NCBI GenBank assembly: GCA_047345645.1
Contig: JBLEFH010000001.1
Length of the DNA stretch: 64,000 nt
Source: JBLEFH01 sp047345645
GTDB taxonomy: Bacteria; Pseudomonadota; Alphaproteobacteria; Rhodobacterales; Rhodobacteraceae
Direction: 5' to 3' (one strand)
The notes beneath the pieces were generated by a model. The model saw only the letters and a list, made by a program, of their open reading frames with translations. It did not search any database and had not been told where the DNA came from. Positions 42,965 to 51,779 of this stretch are shown in pieces (the first letter of the stretch is position 1; every line of letters begins with the position of its first letter). Position numbers and translations under genes: made by a program.

Positions 42965-43981
42965 TTACTCTGCTGGCACCTGATCTGGCGCAAAACTGGC
43001 AAGCTGCGCGGCGACACAGTGGCGCAGCGCCGTCATGACCGATGCAACTCCGTCCGCGCCGATCACATAGGGATTGGGATCTCCGGCTGGCTGAGTCTCC
43101 AGCGCGTCGATCTTGGCCATGCTGTTATCGAGACCGGGATGGTTGGAGAGAAAGACGTCGATATCATCCGTGCTTGCCAGATCCGCAAGCCGGGCCTGTG
43201 CGTCCATCATCGACACAAAACGCTCGGCCACCGGCCCCCAGTTCAGACCGTTGCCGCCCCATATGACCGCCGTGTAGCTTTCATCACCGCTCTTCATCGG
43301 CACTATGGGGGAAATGGTTCCAGGCGTGTGGCCCGGAGTGACGATTATACGGATTTCGGTATCGCCCAAGGTGACGGTGTCACCATCCTGTACGGTTACG
43401 TCGCGCTCGGGTGCCGGACCCCAAAGCGCGTTGTCAAACTGAAGTTCAGGTTTTTCGAGCTCTTTCCAGTCAGCGTCAGACATGATGATGTCAGCGCCGT
43501 ATTTCTCTTTGAGATAAACCGCGCCGCCATAGTGGTCACCATGTGAATGGGCAACAATGATTTTCTTGATGTCGGCCGGATCAAGTCCAAGCGCTGTCAG
43601 GCCGTCCTCAATGTAGGTTTTGGCCTCTTCTTCATTGTTGAGCGCATCGAAAAGGATGATCCCGTCCGATGTTTCTATCGCCCAGGCCGACACCCACCCG
43701 GTGCCAAGAAAATGAAGATTGTCGAAAATCGAATAGGGGCGCGGTTCACCTTTGCCGATAAGCTTTTCGAGTGGGTTGCCCCCCTCACTGCTGGGCGGCG
43801 TAAAGGACTTGCCGATATTGTTGCAGTTGCCCAGCACGTGACTGAAAGCATCCCCTGCGGCGTCCTGAGCTGCCGCAACATGCTGCGCCGAAAGATCTGG
43901 GTCAGCTTGCGCGAAACTCGGGCCTGCGTGGAGTGCAAGGCCGGTGGCAGCGAGCGCAAACGATTTGGTAGAGAATTTCAT
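42965..43981 (-). CDS. Periplasmic metallo-beta-lactamase-fold hydrolase
   Basis: 338 residues with a signal peptide (cleavage near SFA-QA). The metal site AHSHGDHYGG (His145, His147, Asp149, His150) and TPGHTPG (His218) and a late His (NHPG) fit the B3-like MBL group. This fold hosts lactonases and beta-lactamases among others. It is the first gene of a run MBL - dctPQM - SMP-30. The exported MBL may process the substrate before uptake; that is inferred. Confidence 0.88.
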   Translation of the reverse strand: MKFSTKSFALAATGLALHAGPSFAQADPDLSAQHVAAAQDAAGDAFSHVLGNCNNIGKSFTPPSSEGGNPLEKLIGKGEPRPYSIFDNLHFLGTGWVSAWAIETSDGIILFDALNNEEEAKTYIEDGLTALGLDPADIKKIIVAHSHGDHYGGAVYLKEKYGADIIMSDADWKELEKPELQFDNALWGPAPERDVTVQDGDTVTLGDTEIRIIVTPGHTPGTISPIVPMKSGDESYTAVIWGGNGLNWGPVAERFVSMMDAQARLADLASTDDIDVFLSNHPGLDNSMAKIDALETQPAGDPNPYVIGADGVASVMTALRHCVAAQLASFAPDQVPAE

Positions 43982-44046
43982 TCTTTCCTCCGTTACTTTT
44001 TGTGCCTTGGCTATCCAAAGTCTGTTTTGTGGTTTGGGTTTTTGGG

Positions 44047-44076
44047 CTCCCGCGGCCCCTGATCGAGCCGCGGGAG
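44047..44076 (-). terminator. Hairpin between tctA and the MBL gene
   Basis: CTCCCGCGGC (44047-44056) and GCCGCGGGAG (44067-44076) form a perfect 10-bp stem, 25 bp after the tctA stop on the minus strand. There is no T-run. It probably separates the two operons. Confidence 0.55.
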
Positions 44077-44100
44077 ACGCCTTGTTGGCGGGGCCGCGTG

Positions 44101-45606
44101 TCAGCCCTCGCCCTCCTGCTTTTTGTTCCCAATGAGACGGCGCTTGATCGTCGGGCCGAACACGACCGCGAGGGTCAGCGCGATAAGCACCTGGCTCGTT
44201 GTGTTGGCAAACAGCGTCGTCCAGTCACCGCGGCCGATCCGCAGGGCGAGGCGCAGGTTTTCTTCGGCGAAGGCGCCGAGGATGAGGCCGAGCACCACAG
44301 GCGGGAGCGGGAAGTCGAGCTTGTCCATCACATAGCCGACCGCGCCGAAGCCGAGCATCATATAGACATCGAACATGCGGCCATGGATCGAGTAGACGCC
44401 GATCAGCATCAGCACGATGATGACCGAACCGAGCAGCGGGCGCGGCAACTTCAGCAGTTTGGCGAAGCTGTTGGTGGCCAGCGAGCCGCCGAGAAAGATC
44501 AGCAGGATCGCCCCGAAGAGGAACTGCCACATGAAGCCGAAAACGATATCGGGGTTGTCGCGGAAAAGCATGGGTCCCGGTTGCAGGCCGTGGATGAGCA
44601 AGCCCCCGAGCATGACGGCGGCCACCGCGGTGCCGGGGATGCCGAGCGTCAGGGCCGGGATCAGCGCCGAAGCGGTGTCCGCATTGTTGGCGGTTTCGGC
44701 GGCGGCGACGCCCTCGGGCTCGCCTTTGCCCCATGTTTCGGGGGTTTTGCTGGCACGGCGGGCCTCGTTATAGGACATGAAAGCCGCCATCGAGCCACCT
44801 GCACCGGGCAGGATCCCGATCCAGATACCAATGATCGACGAGCGGAGCCAGGTTTTCCAGAAGCGGAACATCCGTGGCAGGCTGCGCCAGATGGGGTCTG
44901 TGCCAAGATTTTCATTGGCATCATCGGTTTTCAGCGGGGTTCCGAGCAGGTCGATCACCGGCGGCAACGCATAGAGACCGACAAGAAGGATCACGATGTT
45001 GATCCCGTCGAGCAGTTCGAGCTGGCCAAAGGTGTAGCGGTCGGTGCCGTAGATCGGATCGGAGCCGACGACGGAGACAAAAACCCCGAAACAGGCGCTG
45101 ATCAAACCTTTGACGACGCTTCCGCCGAGCAGGAAGATGATGCTGCAGAGGCCAAAGACGGCGACCCAGAAGACTTCCGCCGGGCCAAAGAGCAAGGTGA
45201 CTTTGGAGAGTGGCGGCGCGAGCAGCATCAGCGCGAAGGCGCTGGCGATGCCGCCGAAGGCCGAGGAGACGACCGCGACTTGCAGGGCAAAACCGCCTTC
45301 GCCTTTTTGCGCCATCGGGTAGCCGTCGAAACTTGTTGCAACGGCTGCGGGCGTGCCGGGGATGCGCAACAGCACTGCGGGGACCGCGCCGCCATACATC
45401 GCGCCGTTGTAAATGCCCGCCATCAGGCCGAGGGCGACGAGCGGCTCAAGGCCAAAGGTGAATGGGACCAGCACCGAAATGGCCATAGTCGCGCTGAGGC
45501 CAGGCATCGCGCCGACGGTGATCCCAGCGATCACCCCGATAGCGACGGCCAAGAAATTCGAGAGCGACAGGACCTCGGGCAGAGCGTTGAGAAGATCTCC
45601 ATACAT
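44101..45606 (-). CDS. tctA: Tripartite tricarboxylate transporter permease TctA (system 1)
   Basis: 501 residues from ATG 45606. It has about 12 helices and the TctA signatures MPGLSATMAISVLVPFTFGLEPLVALGLMAGIYNGAMYGGAVPAVLLRIPGTPAAVATSFDGYPMAQ and LIPALTLGIPGTAVAAVMLGGLLIHGLQPGP. Last gene of hydroxyacid dehydrogenase - RraA - tctC - tctB - tctA. Imports di/tricarboxylates or related acids with TctB and TctC. Confidence 0.94.
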   Translation of the reverse strand: MYGDLLNALPEVLSLSNFLAVAIGVIAGITVGAMPGLSATMAISVLVPFTFGLEPLVALGLMAGIYNGAMYGGAVPAVLLRIPGTPAAVATSFDGYPMAQKGEGGFALQVAVVSSAFGGIASAFALMLLAPPLSKVTLLFGPAEVFWVAVFGLCSIIFLLGGSVVKGLISACFGVFVSVVGSDPIYGTDRYTFGQLELLDGINIVILLVGLYALPPVIDLLGTPLKTDDANENLGTDPIWRSLPRMFRFWKTWLRSSIIGIWIGILPGAGGSMAAFMSYNEARRASKTPETWGKGEPEGVAAAETANNADTASALIPALTLGIPGTAVAAVMLGGLLIHGLQPGPMLFRDNPDIVFGFMWQFLFGAILLIFLGGSLATNSFAKLLKLPRPLLGSVIIVLMLIGVYSIHGRMFDVYMMLGFGAVGYVMDKLDFPLPPVVLGLILGAFAEENLRLALRIGRGDWTTLFANTTSQVLIALTLAVVFGPTIKRRLIGNKKQEGEG

Positions 45607-45613
45607 AGCGGCC

Positions 45614-46075
45614 TCACAGGTTCCAGAGGCGGCCAGCAGGGAAATCCTGCGACATTGCCAGATTGAAAATGATGTAGATCCCGGCGACGACGATTGCCGT
45701 CGCGAGCGCCAGCCCTGCCGGACTGCGGAAGCCGAAGATATAGGCGACGAGCGGGACCGCGATGATCGTGCTGACGTAAAATCCGATAAAATCAACGCAG
45801 AGCGCGTAGCCGAGGATCAGAAGAAAGGCCCCGATCACGCGTTTGGGGGATGTGGTCACCGGGACGGCCGGCTCGCCCGCGGCGGCTTTGCGCTGATCAC
45901 TGACCAGCATGGCCGCGCCGAGAAGAAGAAGACCGACAAGCATCGCGGCGGGCAGAAGCGCCGACATGGGTTGCATGAAGAAGGTCGGAACAAGAAACGC
46001 GGCGGCTGCGATTATGATGCCGATCGCCGTCAGTGTCTCGGCCCGGACCAGACGAGGTGTGTCAGGTTTGGACAT
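45614..46075 (-). CDS. tctB: Tripartite tricarboxylate transporter TctB (system 1)
   Basis: 153 residues, four predicted helices, the size of TctB. ALCVDFIGFYVSTIIAVPLVAYIFGFR and a helix in each half fit the family. It lies between tctC (with a hairpin in the 63-bp gap) and tctA (7-bp gap). Small membrane subunit of the tripartite transporter. Confidence 0.9.
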   Translation of the reverse strand: MSKPDTPRLVRAETLTAIGIIIAAAAFLVPTFFMQPMSALLPAAMLVGLLLLGAAMLVSDQRKAAAGEPAVPVTTSPKRVIGAFLLILGYALCVDFIGFYVSTIIAVPLVAYIFGFRSPAGLALATAIVVAGIYIIFNLAMSQDFPAGRLWNL

Positions 46076-46104
46076 GACTTCGGTTCCAATTCAATGAGGA
46101 TGGC

Positions 46105-46129
46105 GGCGCGGCGTATAAGCCGCCGCGCC
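46105..46129 (-). terminator. Intercistronic hairpin between tctC and tctB
   Basis: GGCGCGGCG (46105-46113) and CGCCGCGCC (46121-46129) form a perfect 9-bp GC stem, loop TATAAGC, 10 bp after tctC. No T-run. Likely favours more binding protein than permease. Confidence 0.6.
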
Positions 46130-46138
46130 GGGAGCGGC

Positions 46139-47092
46139 TTACTGCCAGGGGCTTTCTTCCCAGACAGTTTCCGCCAGATCGAGAGTCTCGGCATTCAGCG
46201 CCTTGAAATCCTCACCGACGACCACCTCGGTCGGGTTCGCGGTTTCCTTCATGGCTGCCTGAAACTCTTCGTCCTGCTCCAGTTGCTGGAACGCTTCGAG
46301 AAGTTTCGCTTCCACATCCTCCGGCAAACCCGCCGGGGCGACAAATCCGCGCATGGAGCCGTTGATCAAATCGACACCCTGCTCCTGCAAAGTCGGAACG
46401 TCAGGCGCGAAATCGGAACGCTCTTCCTGCGCGACCCCCAGAACGTTGATCTCATCCTGAAAGCTGGCGACCTCGGAGATGTTCAGGATCCCCATGGCGA
46501 CATGGCCGCCGAGCAGCGCCGTCCGCGCGGGCGCGGAGCCGCGAAACGGCACGATCGTAAACTCGGTTTCCGTCAGGTTTTGCAGCTTGTTGAGCGCAAA
46601 GTGATCGTCGCCGCCAAGGCTCGACATGCCGACGGTGATCGCACCCGGCTCGGCTTTCGCAGCTTCAAGCAGCTTGTCGATGGTATCGAGGCCGCTGCGT
46701 TTCGATGTCACGATGACGTTCGGATCATTCACGACATTGGCGAGATAGGCAAAGCTCTCCGCATCGTAATCCGCTTCGCGGTCGAGCGTGCGGGCCATCA
46801 TGCCGGGCAGGTTATAGGTGCCGATGGTGTAGCCGTCCGGGTCGGACCCGGCGACTTCGGTCACCCCGATCTGGCCGCTCGCGCCCGGTGTATTTTTCAC
46901 CACCACGCTGGCGCCATCGCCAAGATATTTCTCGATAAAGGGCGCCACGGTCCGCGCCATCACATCGGTCCCGCCGCCGGCGGAGAAGCCAACGATCACC
47001 TCAATCGGCTTCTCCGGATATTCGGCCGCCGCCGCGCTGGCGAACAGGACCATGGCACCGGTCAGCGCCGTCTTTTTCAAATTACCAAGCAT
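46139..47092 (-). CDS. tctC: Tripartite tricarboxylate transporter binding protein TctC (system 1)
   Basis: About 317 residues from ATG 47092 with GGAGG upstream; signal peptide to AAAEYPEKPIEVIVGFSAGGGTDVMAR, the TctC signature where the Gly-rich loop binds carboxylate. NTPGASGQIGVTEV and DNYTIGTYN-like regions follow. It lies 26 bp after the RraA gene. Exported ligand receptor of the system. Confidence 0.93.
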   Translation of the reverse strand: MLGNLKKTALTGAMVLFASAAAAEYPEKPIEVIVGFSAGGGTDVMARTVAPFIEKYLGDGASVVVKNTPGASGQIGVTEVAGSDPDGYTIGTYNLPGMMARTLDREADYDAESFAYLANVVNDPNVIVTSKRSGLDTIDKLLEAAKAEPGAITVGMSSLGGDDHFALNKLQNLTETEFTIVPFRGSAPARTALLGGHVAMGILNISEVASFQDEINVLGVAQEERSDFAPDVPTLQEQGVDLINGSMRGFVAPAGLPEDVEAKLLEAFQQLEQDEEFQAAMKETANPTEVVVGEDFKALNAETLDLAETVWEESPWQ

Positions 47093-47118
47093 GATATTCC
47101 TCCCTTTGCTTGTTTGAC

Positions 47119-47793
47119 TTACAAAAACACGCAGCCACGCTCTTTCAGTGCGGCGTCTACCCAACTGCGGTCATTCGTTCCCTCGGCGATAGCTTGCATC
47201 TGACGCGTCTCCGCATCCTGCTTCGCTTGGGTTTTTTTCAAGATGTCCTGTGCATCGGCCTGCGGGATGGCGAGCACCCCGTCAGCATCACCGATCACGA
47301 TGTCGCCCGGCGCGATAACCATGCCATCGAGGCTGATCGGCACGTTGATCTCGCCTGGCCCATCCTTATACGGGCCGCGATGCGTCACCCCGGCGGCATA
47401 GGTCGGCAGGTTTGTTTCGACAAAGGCGTCGAGATCGCGGATCGCCGCATTAAGGACAAATCCAGCAACGCCCTTTTTGACGGCATAAGCAAGCATCAAC
47501 TCGCCCATAACTGCATTGGTAAGATCGCCGCCTGCATCGAGGACGATCACATCTCCCGGCTCTGCAAGATCGATTGCCTTATGCAGCATCAGATTGTCAC
47601 CGGGGCGCGAGCGCACGGTTAGAGCCACACCCGCCATGCCACCCGATCTATGCAGGGGGCGCAAACTCGGCCCGCCCGCAAAGACGCGGGACATTGAGTC
47701 CGACACATTCGCGACCGGCAATTTGGCAAAAGCCGCAACCAGATCCTTCGAAGCCGCGCTTTCGCGCTGGCAAATTCGGAAGCCCACAGACAT
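47119..47793 (-). CDS. RraA family protein, HMG/oxaloacetate aldolase-like
   Basis: 224 residues. GFVLNAAIRDLDAF is the RraA-like pattern with Arg-Asp; LMLAYAVKKGVAG and GPGEINVPISLDGMVIAPGDIVIGDADGVLAIP are typical of the enzyme branch (4-hydroxy-4-methyl-2-oxoglutarate aldolase). It overlaps nothing; the dehydrogenase gene starts directly upstream. Probably cleaves a hydroxy-oxo acid from the imported carboxylate. Confidence 0.87.
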   Translation of the reverse strand: MSVGFRICQRESAASKDLVAAFAKLPVANVSDSMSRVFAGGPSLRPLHRSGGMAGVALTVRSRPGDNLMLHKAIDLAEPGDVIVLDAGGDLTNAVMGELMLAYAVKKGVAGFVLNAAIRDLDAFVETNLPTYAAGVTHRGPYKDGPGEINVPISLDGMVIAPGDIVIGDADGVLAIPQADAQDILKKTQAKQDAETRQMQAIAEGTNDRSWVDAALKERGCVFL

Positions 47794-48804
47794 TTATTCC
47801 TCCCCTTTGAGCTTTGGCATCGCCGCGTCGGACAGGAGCGCACGGTTGGCGATCCGCTGCACGGCAATCGGTTCATTGTCGAGAATTTGGAAAATGCCGC
47901 GCACGGCTTCGACGCCAACGCGTCCGCCGGCCTCATGCGTCACACCGCCGATATGCGGCGTGACAACGATGCGCGGCTCCTTCCAGAACGGATGATCGGC
48001 GGCGGGTGGCTCCACGGCGAAAGAGTCGAGCCCGGCACCCGCAAGATGTTCGGACTGGATCGCTTCAAGCAGCGCCCTTTCGTCAATCAGCCCGCCGCGC
48101 GCGGTGTTGATAACATAGCCACCCTTTGGCATCTGCGCGATGGCATCGGCGTTGATGATTTCGCGCGTTTGATCGGTGAGCGGGCAATGCAGGCTGAGGA
48201 AATGGCTTTCACGCAGCAGCTCGCCAAGCGCCTCGCAGCGACGCACGCCGAGCGCTTCGAAAACATCGTCTTTCGCATAAGGATCATGCGCGATAACGTT
48301 GAGACCAAGGCCTTTGGCGATTCGCGCGGTTGCTTGCGCGATTGACCCCATCCCCAGAAGCCCGAGCGTCGAGCCCGCGATCTCCCTGCCTTGGAATCCA
48401 GCTTTTTCCCAACGGCCCGCACGCAGGCTTTCGTCAAGCGGAAGCACCCGCTTCACCGCTGTCAGCAACAGCGCAATCGCATGTTCCGCAACGGACACCG
48501 CATTCGCGCCCGTCGCGACAAGCACCGGAATATCGCGATCCGCCGCCGCCTTGAGGTCGATATTGTCCACCCCGACTCCATGTTTCGAGATCACCCGAAG
48601 CTGCGGCGCGTCGTCCATTACGCTCGCGTCGAGACGCCCCATTCGCGATACGACCCCGACAGCGCCCGTTTCCTTCAAATGTGTAGAAATCACATCGCTA
48701 TCGGCATAAGCAGGCGTGTGAACCGTCTGATAGCCGCGATCCGCCACGAACTGCGCAGCGCGGGCATCAAGGTCTGGACCAGTGACGAGAATGGTTTTGC
48801 TCAT
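47794..48804 (-). CDS. D-2-hydroxyacid dehydrogenase (system 1)
   Basis: 336 residues. The two-domain D-isomer-specific layout: GLLGMGSIAQATARIAKGLGLNVIAHDPY (Rossmann Gly motif), catalytic Arg in NTARGGLIDE, Glu later, and catalytic His in VTPHIGGVTHEA. First gene of the operon, divergent from a LysR gene. Oxidises or reduces a D-2-hydroxyacid. Confidence 0.92.
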   Translation of the reverse strand: MSKTILVTGPDLDARAAQFVADRGYQTVHTPAYADSDVISTHLKETGAVGVVSRMGRLDASVMDDAPQLRVISKHGVGVDNIDLKAAADRDIPVLVATGANAVSVAEHAIALLLTAVKRVLPLDESLRAGRWEKAGFQGREIAGSTLGLLGMGSIAQATARIAKGLGLNVIAHDPYAKDDVFEALGVRRCEALGELLRESHFLSLHCPLTDQTREIINADAIAQMPKGGYVINTARGGLIDERALLEAIQSEHLAGAGLDSFAVEPPAADHPFWKEPRIVVTPHIGGVTHEAGGRVGVEAVRGIFQILDNEPIAVQRIANRALLSDAAMPKLKGEE

Positions 48805-48927
48805 CGCATATTTCTCCGTTCGCCCTGACAGCGCAGAGCGTGCAAATTTTTGTTGTCTATGAGCTTCCGCGACGGCCTCCCAACCGGCGGTGAACTCCTC
48901 CCGGAATAACGTTAAGAAAAAGATTTA

Positions 48928-48964
48928 CTTAATAAAAGCGAATAATTATCATGTTTATATTAAG
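48928..48964. promoter_or_regulatory. Inverted repeat upstream of LysR gene (operator candidate)
   Basis: TTACTTAATA (48926-48935) and TATTAAGCAA (48958-48967) form an inverted repeat spaced by 22-23 nt in the 178-bp divergent region between the LysR and hydroxyacid dehydrogenase genes. AT-rich with CTTAATA/TATTAAG cores, as in LysR-type sites. Confidence 0.5.
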
Positions 48965-48982
48965 CAAAACTGGATTTAAGCG

Positions 48983-49867
48983 ATGGATACCCGGCAACTT
49001 AAAACCCTCGTGGCGATTTCAAACCACGGAACCTTTGCGAAGGCGGCGGATATCGTCGGCCTGACCCCATCGGCAGTCAGTCAGCAAATTCATGCGCTTG
49101 AGCAGGAACTGAACACGCCGCTCTTCGAGCGCAAGTCGCGCCCGCCGAAGCTGACGCCCCATGGCTATCAGGTGTTGGAGATGGCCAAGAATATGCTGAA
49201 AATGGAGGATGATACCAAGGCGAGTCTGCGCGGAGACCGGATTTCAGGCACCCTGATGCTCGGCTCCGTACGCTCCAGCGCGCTGAATTTGCTCCCCAAG
49301 GCCATCGTCCGGATGCGCGAGCTTTACCCCGATTTGAAAGCGAATCTAAGGGTCTCGCTGTCCTCGACGCTCATCACAGACGTTTCCGCCGGGCGCCTCG
49401 ACGCCGCGGTCGTCGCCGAGCATGTCGGCTTTCCATCGGCCCTGCGGTGGAGCCCCTTTCTGCGCGAACCGCTCTGGCTCATCGCCCCGAAAGGGACCGG
49501 AATTAGCGACCCGATTGCCTTGCTGAAAAGCCGGCCCTATATCCGCTTTCGCAGCACCGTCCCGCTCGCCAATCTCATCGACACCGAAATCTCGCGCCTT
49601 GGGGTCGTTCCGAATGACATCGCTGAGATCGACACCATCGGCTCCATCGTAACTTGCGTGCGGCAGGGTATGGGCGTCTCCGTCGTCCCCCATGTCGCTC
49701 TGCAGGAGCCGGAAGATCGCAAACTCACCCGCCTGCCTTTCGGCGAACCGCAAGTCACACGTCAGATCGGAATCGTTGAGCAGACGGTGTCGCCAAGGAG
49801 CGATATCATCGAGCGGTTACATGATGTGCTGGCCGATTTGAGCGGTGAATATGGTGTGAGGCGCTAG
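48983..49867 (+). CDS. LysR-family transcriptional regulator (divergent from TctCBA operon)
   Basis: 294 residues. The helix-turn-helix is QLKTLVAISNHGTFAKAADIVGLTPSAVSQQIHALEQELNTPLFERKSRPPKLT. The C-terminal effector domain starts near GTLMLGSVRSS. It is back to back with the hydroxyacid dehydrogenase - RraA - TctCBA operon and presumably controls it. Confidence 0.9.
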   Translation: MDTRQLKTLVAISNHGTFAKAADIVGLTPSAVSQQIHALEQELNTPLFERKSRPPKLTPHGYQVLEMAKNMLKMEDDTKASLRGDRISGTLMLGSVRSSALNLLPKAIVRMRELYPDLKANLRVSLSSTLITDVSAGRLDAAVVAEHVGFPSALRWSPFLREPLWLIAPKGTGISDPIALLKSRPYIRFRSTVPLANLIDTEISRLGVVPNDIAEIDTIGSIVTCVRQGMGVSVVPHVALQEPEDRKLTRLPFGEPQVTRQIGIVEQTVSPRSDIIERLHDVLADLSGEYGVRR

Positions 49868-49918
49868 AAAACTTTGCTTTTCAGCATCCTTAAACATGTC
49901 GGCGCTCGCAAAGTCCTA

Positions 49919-51031
49919 TCAATACGCGTCTTTATAAATCGCTTCGATATCCGCGAGCGACAAGTCGACGGGATTCCAGTCCAGCAAGCGGCGAATGCCG
50001 TGCGCTTCTTGTGCCATGGACGTCAGACTGTCCTCCTGAACGCCATGCGCCCGAAGCTGCATATCCAAGCCAAGGCCTTCGCAAAAGCCGAGCGCGGCGG
50101 TCTTGACCTCACGAGCGTCACTGAGCCCCAGACAATGCAGAACCTCTCGTGTCTTTTCCGCCACGGCGGGTTCATTCGCGGCAAGCACATGTGGAAAAAT
50201 GAGCGCGTTAGCGATGCCATGAGGCAGCTTATACTGCGTGCCAAGCGGATAGCTGAGCGCATGACCTGCGGTCGTATTCACGGGACCAAGGCAAACGCCG
50301 CCATAGAGTGCCGCGAGGGCGAGACCCGCGCGGGCTTCCGCATCCTCCCTATCTTCGACGGCGCGGCGCAGGAAATGGCCGATCAGGCGGATCCCCTCGC
50401 GCGCATACATGTCTATGACAGGGTGTGCCCGTTTCGACGTGAACGCTTCAACGCAATGCGCCATCGCATCCACCCCCGTTGCTGCGGTGATTGCGGCTGG
50501 GACGGACATGGATAACTCAGGATCTACGATGGCCAGGTCAGCCAGCATATACGGGCTTTCCGTCGCGATCTTGTTGTTGCTTTGAGGATCCGTCACCAAG
50601 GCCCTCGCGCCGATCTCGGATCCCGTGCCGGCGGTGGTCGGAATTTGCACAAGTCCGACACCCCGCGCAGGCGCACGGTTAGGGCCTCTGATGTCGTCGA
50701 GCTGAAGGTCTCGCCCCCTGAGGATCGAGACCAGCTTTGCCAGATCCATTGCAGAGCCACCCCCGAAACCGATGACGACATCCGCGTCTTTCGCAGCGGC
50801 GACAGCATCTGCGAGATTCGCGACGCCCGGCTCTGGCTCAACGGCGCCGAAATGCGCGACCTCGCCAAGCCCGAGCAGGTCGAGACGCCCGGCATTAAAG
50901 GGATCCGCAACAACGAAGGGATGACGATATCCTTGGGCGTCGATCCACTCAGACAGCTTCGACAGAGTCCCGAAACCGAATTTGATGAGGGGCGGGAATC
51001 GTAAGTCGATGTTGTCTACCAGCGTGAGCAT
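49919..51031 (-). CDS. Iron-containing alcohol dehydrogenase
   Basis: 370 residues. GGGSAMDLAKL is the nucleotide loop (about 90-100) and metal ligands are Asp188, His192, His257 and His271 in VDAMAHCVEAF, NTTAGHALSYPLG and KLPHGIANALIFPH. It is divergent from the TctBCA operon across a 263-bp region. Members oxidise alcohols or hydroxyacids; here a 4-hydroxy or 3-hydroxy acid fits context. Confidence 0.92.
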   Translation of the reverse strand: MLTLVDNIDLRFPPLIKFGFGTLSKLSEWIDAQGYRHPFVVADPFNAGRLDLLGLGEVAHFGAVEPEPGVANLADAVAAAKDADVVIGFGGGSAMDLAKLVSILRGRDLQLDDIRGPNRAPARGVGLVQIPTTAGTGSEIGARALVTDPQSNNKIATESPYMLADLAIVDPELSMSVPAAITAATGVDAMAHCVEAFTSKRAHPVIDMYAREGIRLIGHFLRRAVEDREDAEARAGLALAALYGGVCLGPVNTTAGHALSYPLGTQYKLPHGIANALIFPHVLAANEPAVAEKTREVLHCLGLSDAREVKTAALGFCEGLGLDMQLRAHGVQEDSLTSMAQEAHGIRRLLDWNPVDLSLADIEAIYKDAY

Positions 51032-51090
51032 GGGCGAATCCTCTCCGAATATAGCGTTGGCTTTCCCAAGATGAGTCTATCTGAGCGTGA

Positions 51091-51252
51091 TTTGTCAATT
51101 ATTTTTACAATTATACCTCCAGAAATTTTGTGCTATTGAAGCCAATAATATGAGTTAAACATATGTTTTATGTGGAAATAATCCGTCTCCATCCACGCAT
51201 TGACTCCTAATTAATTTTACTAATTGACAATTTAACGATATCCTTACAAGAT
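51091..51252. promoter_or_regulatory. Divergent regulatory region with GntR-like operators and promoter
   Basis: AATTGACAATT (51222-51232) is a perfect palindrome overlapping the -35 box TTGACA (51224-51229); CAAGAT (51247-51252) is a fitting -10 at 17 bp spacing for the tctB side. TTGTCAATTA (51092-51101) is its exact inverse copy on the ADH side. Palindromes of this type (TTGT-N-ACAA) are bound by FCD-GntR regulators, and such a gene lies at 57150-57881. Confidence 0.6.
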
Positions 51253-51294
51253 GGCCACAAGCGGCGTGAAAAACAGCTGCGGGGAGGACAATCT

Positions 51295-51747
51295 ATGCGT
51301 GTTTCTGAGCGAAACTCCGATATCTGGATCGGCGCCGGTCTGCTCGTCTTCTGCGCTCTGACGGCGTGGCGGACGACCTATATTGGCTCGGGATTCAGCA
51401 CGAGTTTTACAGGTCCGTCATTTATCCCGTGGCTGATGATCGCCTTTCTCTTCTGTCTCGCGATTTTGCTTATCCTGCGAGCCCTGAAGCGTCCCGCTGG
51501 GGACGACAATATCGAGATGCCGTCGCGTGCGACATTGCTGGCTATGGGTGCCTTCGCGGTGCTGATGTTTGCCTACGCAGCCGCCTTCATGCCCCTCGGC
51601 TATCTGCCCGCAACCCTCGCAACTTTCATCATCGGTCTTTTGCTTTTGGGAGAGCGCAATTGGTTAATCGTGATCCTGTTTCCGATCGCAATGACGGCGG
51701 TCGTCTATTTCGGATTCACGCGCTTTCTCGGGGTTTGGTTGCCCTGA
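51295..51747 (+). CDS. tctB: Tripartite tricarboxylate transporter TctB (system 2)
   Basis: 150 residues, four helices with MRVSERNSDIWIGAGLLVFCALTAWRTTYIG at the start and GLLLLGERNWLIVILFPIAMTAVVYFGFTRFLGVWLP at the end, both TctB-typical. First gene of the second TTT operon; GGGGAGG lies 8 nt upstream. Confidence 0.92.
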   Translation: MRVSERNSDIWIGAGLLVFCALTAWRTTYIGSGFSTSFTGPSFIPWLMIAFLFCLAILLILRALKRPAGDDNIEMPSRATLLAMGAFAVLMFAYAAAFMPLGYLPATLATFIIGLLLLGERNWLIVILFPIAMTAVVYFGFTRFLGVWLP

Positions 51748-51779
51748 TCCACACAGAACATGACAAGGGAGGACGTTAA

